A stretch of 64,000 bases of DNA, from positions 600,501 to 664,500 of the forward strand of contig NZ_CP042261.1 of NCBI RefSeq assembly GCF_007855645.1. Direction: 5' to 3'. Below are positions 60,349 to 64,000 of the stretch, piece after piece; position 1 is the stretch's first letter, and each line of letters starts with the position of its first letter. This stretch comes from Qingshengfaniella alkalisoli (GTDB taxonomy: Bacteria; Pseudomonadota; Alphaproteobacteria; Rhodobacterales; Rhodobacteraceae). The notes beneath the pieces were generated by a model. It searched no databases. It had not been told where the DNA came from and saw only the letters and a program-made list of their open reading frames with translations. The position numbers were made by a program, and so were the translations under genes.

Positions 60349-61014
60349 TCAGTCTTGATCCAGAATTTCCGCGCAGATGCGTTTGGCTTCGTCCATCGGA
60401 TGGACCAGACTGTCACGCTCCTCGCCAGGATAGAAGCGCGCGCGCGTTGCCGTTGGCATCGGGGCAGGTTGCGCAATATGCACCTTTGGGCCGTGCTTTT
60501 CAGATTCTGCCTGCCAATAGCGTGCCAGAGCGATTTGAGCCGCCTTGGTCGCGCCGTAAGATCCGAAGAACTTGCCGGCGATCCCGGTGTCGTCGAAGAA
60601 GAGCGCCTTGCTATCTGTCCGCGCTTGCAACAGCGGTGCGACATAGACGATCAGGCGGCGTGTTGCATCGAGATTGATCGACGTGCTCTTGTCCCAGTCC
60701 TTTTGGTCAATGGACGTGGCAGGCGACAGCGGTGCGGCGTGAACGGCGGCATGCACCCACAGATCGATTCCGCCCCAACGCTCATGTGCCGATCGGCACA
60801 GATGCTGCATCGCGTTATCATTTGTGATGTCCATCGGCGCCAACGTCGCCGATCCACCTGCTGCCTTGATCCGGTCGTCGAGTTCTTCCAGAGCGCCCGA
60901 TGTCCGCGCCAGCGCCAGAACGTGATAGCCTCGAGTGGCTAGTTGTTCTGCCATTGCAGCGCCCAGCCCGCGCGAGGCACCTGTGACCAATGCGATTTTA
61001 TCTGTCGGTGTCAT
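60349..61014 (-). CDS. Short-chain dehydrogenase/reductase family protein
   Basis: A 221-residue SDR with the cofactor motif IALVTGASRGLGAAMAEQLA and the active-site pair YGATK (GSYGATKAAQIALARYW). The position of the catalytic Ser, about 12-13 residues before Tyr, reads FDD (ALFFDDTGIAG), so the usual Ser is missing and activity is uncertain. The layout resembles YciK-type SDRs. The start MTPTDKIALVTG is divergent from bioY across 107 bp. The substrate is unknown. Confidence 0.85.
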   Translation of the reverse strand: MTPTDKIALVTGASRGLGAAMAEQLATRGYHVLALARTSGALEELDDRIKAAGGSATLAPMDITNDNAMQHLCRSAHERWGGIDLWVHAAVHAAPLSPATSIDQKDWDKSTSINLDATRRLIVYVAPLLQARTDSKALFFDDTGIAGKFFGSYGATKAAQIALARYWQAESEKHGPKVHIAQPAPMPTATRARFYPGEERDSLVHPMDEAKRICAEILDQD

Positions 61015-61121
61015 GGTTCCCAATTGACGCCAAGCGGGCTGAAACACAAGAGCGCGCGCTTGACTTTCATGTCGCAGGCGCGAAAAACGAGTGGAACGAT
61101 ACTCTCAGGGAAGGACCCGCG

Positions 61122-61700
61122 ATGAACCGCGAAACCGTATTGAGACAGGCAATTTTGCCCTCCGACTCGCTGATGGGAAAAATTGGGCTGGTGGCTGCAG
61201 GCACATTCCTGGTCGCGATGGGCGCCCAGGTTGAAGTGCCGATGTTGCCGGTGCCGATGTCGCTTCAGACGCTGGCGATTTCCGTCATCGGTTTGACATA
61301 TGGGGCGCGCCTCGCCGCGATCACGCTGATGGTCTATCTGGCGCAGGGTGCGGCTGGCATGCCTGTCTTTTCGGGTGGCGATGCAGGTGCAGCACATCTT
61401 TTCGGTCCCACCGCCGGCTATTTGTGGGGCTTTGTTGGCATGGCCTGGATGACAGGCTGGATGGCTGAGAATGGCTTCGGTCGTGGTGGTCTGCGCATGT
61501 TCCTGGCTGCTTTCATTCCCGCAACGCTTCTGTTTGTTCCGGGCGCTGCATGGATCTGGGCCGCGACACCGCTTGATCTGACTGGTGCGATTCAGGCCGG
61601 GGTGCTGCCATTCTTGGTTGGTGATGTCGTCAAGTCCACGCTTGCAGCCGTCGCGCTGGCAGGCGGATGGGCTGCGTTCGGCGGTCGCAAGACACGCTGA
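61122..61700 (+). CDS. bioY: Biotin transporter substrate-binding subunit BioY
   Basis: S-component that binds biotin in the membrane, alone or with ECF energy modules. The 192-residue protein has six hydrophobic segments, the conserved VPMLPVPMSLQTLAISVIGL, MVYLAQGAAGMPVFSGG and LFGPTAGYLWGFVGMAWMTG. The start MNRETVLRQ follows GGGAAGGACCCGCG. No bioM or bioN is adjacent. A terminator follows. Confidence 0.93.
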   Translation: MNRETVLRQAILPSDSLMGKIGLVAAGTFLVAMGAQVEVPMLPVPMSLQTLAISVIGLTYGARLAAITLMVYLAQGAAGMPVFSGGDAGAAHLFGPTAGYLWGFVGMAWMTGWMAENGFGRGGLRMFLAAFIPATLLFVPGAAWIWAATPLDLTGAIQAGVLPFLVGDVVKSTLAAVALAGGWAAFGGRKTR

Positions 61701-61723
61701 CCGGACACTCGTCTCCACAGTTT

Positions 61724-61747
61724 AAAGGCCGCCCTTGGGCGGCCTTT
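61724..61747. terminator. Bidirectional terminator between bioY and a lipoprotein gene
   Basis: AAAGGCCGCCC and GGGCGGCCTTT are perfect inverted copies around TT, with A and T ends on each side, suiting termination of both convergent genes. Confidence 0.75.
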
Positions 61748-61753
61748 ATCGTA

Positions 61754-62059
61754 TCAAGGGTTTGTTAAGCTGACCGATTCGCCATCCGGGTTCAGTACTT
61801 GTGCAATCGCTCCATCTTCGGTGATCAGACATTGCCAGGAAGCGTTTTCCTCACCCACGGACACCATCACATTCGTGCCCGCGGTCGTTTCCTCGGATCC
61901 CAGAAGCGTTACACTGCCGAAGTTGGTCTCCGCAGCCACCGCCGACAGGCAACTCGTTTCAGCGGGGGTGGCGTCACTGTAAATTTCTACAGACTCCTCG
62001 CAGGCGGCGAGGCCAAGTAGACCGGATGCCGCAAAAGCGGCTTTGACCAGATATGACAC
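61754..62059 (-). CDS. Small lipoprotein, unknown function
   Basis: A 101-residue protein with GTG start preceded by GGGAGAACACC. Signal peptide MSYLVKAAFAASGLLGLAAC with lipobox LAAC at C20. The mature part has two further Cys (SCLSAVAAE and WQCLITED), possibly one disulfide, and a beta-rich pattern. No known domain was recognised. The frame is open further upstream, but only this start gives an export signal. Confidence 0.72.
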   Translation of the reverse strand: MSYLVKAAFAASGLLGLAACEESVEIYSDATPAETSCLSAVAAETNFGSVTLLGSEETTAGTNVMVSVGEENASWQCLITEDGAIAQVLNPDGESVSLTNP

Positions 62060-62236
62060 GGTGTTCTCCCTTTCCTTGTCTCGATGCGGGGCCAACGCGC
62101 AGCGCGCCGCAAAGTTTCCACGAGCGTCGAGGTCGTGGCGGTTGTCGCGTGAAAGGCGCAAGTCGGGATTCCTTTGCTTGATCTTGGGTCCATCTATCCG
62201 GACATTCATGCGAAAATCAGTGCGTGAGGCATAGAC

Positions 62237-62860
62237 ATGGCAGATGCAGCCAGATTCTGGGATCGGTTCGCGGAACGTTACGCGCGTTCTCCCGTGTCGG
62301 ATGAAGAGACCTATCAGGCAAAGCTGGCAAAGACGCAGGCGCTGATGCGGCCAGAGATGGAGGTTTTTGAGTTCGGCTGTGGCACCGGTTCCACCGCGTT
62401 GAAGCATGCTTCGCACGTGGCCCACATCGTCTCAACCGATGTCTCGCCGAAGATGATAGAAATCGCCCGCCTCAAAGCCACCGAACAGGGGATTCAGAAC
62501 GTCACCTTCAGGCGGCAGGATTTCGACGCCATGATCGTGGACGAGGGGTGCTTCGACATGGTGCTGGGCCTGAACATCCTGCACCTTCTGCCAGAATGGC
62601 GCCAAGCAATCCGGACGAGCTTTCGCATGCTGCGACCGGGTGGCTACTTTGTGACCAGCACGGCATGTCTGCGCGATTCGATGGCATTCTTGCGCCCTGT
62701 GGTTCCTCTTGGGCGTGCTGTCGGGCTGCTGCCATCCGTTGTTTTCTTCACGCAAGACGACTACGACAGGAGACTTTGGGAAGTAGGGTTCGAGATCACT
62801 GAAAGCTGGCTGCCAGGGCCACGCAAGGCGTTGTTCACCATAGCGCGCAAGCCCGATTAG
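62237..62860 (+). CDS. Class I SAM-dependent methyltransferase
   Basis: A 207-residue methyltransferase with motif I VFEFGCGTGSTALKHA, VSTDVSPKMIEIARLKA (motif II region), FDMVLGLNILHLLPEW and MLRPGGYFVTSTACL. The acceptor is unknown; the small size and lack of a partner domain suggest a small-molecule acceptor. Its stop codon overlaps the stop codon of the convergent DUF1284 gene by 3 bases (TTAG). Confidence 0.87.
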   Translation: MADAARFWDRFAERYARSPVSDEETYQAKLAKTQALMRPEMEVFEFGCGTGSTALKHASHVAHIVSTDVSPKMIEIARLKATEQGIQNVTFRRQDFDAMIVDEGCFDMVLGLNILHLLPEWRQAIRTSFRMLRPGGYFVTSTACLRDSMAFLRPVVPLGRAVGLLPSVVFFTQDDYDRRLWEVGFEITESWLPGPRKALFTIARKPD

Positions 62861-63267
62861 GGCGTGGCGTGCAGCTCTTCCAGCGCGGCCTCGCAAAGTC
62901 CCAGTTTCAGCCATTCGCAACCGTTACATAGGCCCGACAGATCGCCCGGGAGCACGCGCTCGCGGATGCGTGATTTTGCCTGCGCCCAGGTAAGCCGGTC
63001 CCCGATCTTCAGGCCGAGCGCGTCAAGATGTGCCCTGTCCAAACCCTCGATCTTCGTTTGTTTTGTGCAAAGCATCCCGCGCCGCTTGGGGCAGGGACCG
63101 CAGATATCATCGGCGGCGGGCGCTACCTCAATCACGGTTTCGTCGCCGTCTGATTTCAGGCCATCGGTGACAATGGCAGTCATATTAGCGATGAAATCGT
63201 CGGAGTAGCCCTTTCCGACATAGCCCAGGGCGCAAAGAAAATGGTGAGGCCGGAACCGAACCGTCAC
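62857..63267 (-). CDS. DUF1284 family cysteine-rich protein
   Basis: A 136-residue protein with GTG start overlapping the purF stop (GTGA). It has the N-terminal FRPHHFLCALGYVGKGYS and two Cys groups, DICGPCPKRRGMLC and SGLCNGCEWLKLGLC, which could bind zinc or an Fe-S cluster. The pattern is that of DUF1284, whose function is unknown. It is probably co-translated with purF. Confidence 0.8.
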   Translation of the reverse strand: MTVRFRPHHFLCALGYVGKGYSDDFIANMTAIVTDGLKSDGDETVIEVAPAADDICGPCPKRRGMLCTKQTKIEGLDRAHLDALGLKIGDRLTWAQAKSRIRERVLPGDLSGLCNGCEWLKLGLCEAALEELHATP

Positions 63268-64000
63268 TCGGCTGCTTTCAACTCGAATCCGCGCGCCACC
63301 ATATCCGCCGGGCGCACCGGATAGTCTCCGGAGAAGCAGGCATCGCAGTATTGCGGGGTATTGGGGTCGCGACCCTTTGCTTCGCCCACCGCGCGGTAAA
63401 GACCATCCAGAGAGATAAACCGCAGGCTGTCCACGCCGAGATGCTCGCACATTTCGTCTTCGCTCATGGACGAAGCCAGCAGCTTGTCCCGCTCCGGCGT
63501 ATCCACGCCGTAAAAGCATGGCCATGACGTCGGCGGGCTGGCGATACGAAAATGCACCTCTGTCGCGCCCGCATCGAGAATCATTTCCTTGATCTTGCGG
63601 CTTGTCGTTCCACGCACAACGCTGTCATCGACCAGAACAACCCGTTTGCCTTTGATGAGGGCACGGTTGACGTTCAGCTTCAGCCGGACACCCATGTTGC
63701 GAATCTGTTCGGTCGGTTCGATGAAGGTACGCCCGACATATTGGTTGCGCACGATCCCAAGCGCGAAGGGGATGCCGCTTTCCGCCGAATACCCGATCGC
63801 TGCCGGCGTGCCACTGTCCGGCACCGGGCAGACGATGTCCGCGTCTACGGGGGTTTCGCGGGCCAGCTCCACACCGATCTGGCGACGGGTTTCGTAAACC
63901 GAGGTGCCGCCGAGGATCGAATCCGGGCGCGAGAAATAGACGTGCTCGAAGATGCAGAAGCGCGACTTGGCTTGCGCAAAGGGGCGATGGCTTTCGACCC
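63264..64000 (-). CDS. purF: Amidophosphoribosyltransferase, C-terminal part
   Basis: Commits PRPP to purine synthesis. About 245 codons are in the window; the N-terminal glutaminase half lies beyond the right edge. Visible are CIFEHVYFSRPDS, VCPVPDSGTPAAIGYSAESG, FALGIVRNQYVGRTFIEP, the PRPP-binding VVLVDDSVVRGTTSRKI and the C-terminal GRDPNTPQYCDACFSGDYPV. The start is not in the window. Confidence 0.95.
   Translation of the reverse strand, partial: VESHRPFAQAKSRFCIFEHVYFSRPDSILGGTSVYETRRQIGVELARETPVDADIVCPVPDSGTPAAIGYSAESGIPFALGIVRNQYVGRTFIEPTEQIRNMGVRLKLNVNRALIKGKRVVLVDDSVVRGTTSRKIKEMILDAGATEVHFRIASPPTSWPCFYGVDTPERDKLLASSMSEDEMCEHLGVDSLRFISLDGLYRAVGEAKGRDPNTPQYCDACFSGDYPVRPADMVARGFELKAAE

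Noticed and set aside
60991-61010. BioR-type operator upstream of bioY
   Set aside because: TTATCTGTCG matches the TTATCTATAA-type site at only about 6 of 10 positions and lies inside the neighbouring SDR gene.

Overview
The window looks like a chromosomal segment of a marine alphaproteobacterium of the order Rhodobacterales (Roseobacter/Rhodobacter relatives). The evidence is the high-GC coding style, the conserved nuoN-birA-coaX-rnj run after the complex I operon, DUF5337 and DUF3291 genes inside nuo, a NuoE with a C-terminal helix-hairpin-helix tail, a class II (B12-dependent) ribonucleotide reductase, and a holin/GH108 lysis gene of the type that releases gene transfer agents (GTA). Most of the content is core metabolism. 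No rRNA, tRNA, CRISPR array or intact mobile element was seen.

Layout. 1-11 kb: 5' part of nrdJ (runs off the left edge), an FtsB-like gene, class I fructose-bisphosphate aldolase and pgk, two tandem cyclophilins, a YjbR protein, tyrS facing anmK, a 45-residue membrane protein and transketolase. 11-13.3 kb: a coiled-coil gene coupled to zapA, followed by an IS graveyard (collapsed IS110-family and IS5-family remnants). 13.3-18.7 kb: an RND efflux pump with its adaptor, then glucokinase. 18.8-25.4 kb: a dipeptide/oligopeptide ABC importer with an M24 peptidase gene between the binding-protein gene and the permease genes. 25.8-28.9 kb: gph, a DegT-type aminotransferase and, convergent to them, a fused holin-endolysin gene.

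29.2-48.5 kb: one long rightward run carrying all 14 nuo genes (A to N), two accessory genes and several very small ORFs in the intercistronic gaps, continuing through birA, coaX and rnj. 48.5-54.4 kb: a DEAD-box helicase, a sulfotransferase, an OsmC protein, a cysteine-motif protein of unknown function, prfC and an SDR without the normal catalytic pair. 54.6-60.2 kb: tatABC and a DUF815 ATPase converge on nlpD-like, pcm and surE, with a decayed membrane-protein gene between. 60.3-64 kb: an SDR, bioY, a small lipoprotein, a methyltransferase, DUF1284 and the 3' part of purF (runs off the right edge).

How the parts connect. The peptide importer and its cytosolic peptidase form a peptide-scavenging unit. 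Complex I plus its accessory ORFs is the respiratory core. pgk/aldolase and transketolase share candidate LacI-type sites that could link central carbon control. The least ordinary items are the mini-ORFs that join consecutive nuo cistrons by start/stop overlaps, the holin-endolysin fusion, and the decayed elements after zapA and between the DUF815 gene and the nlpD-like gene.
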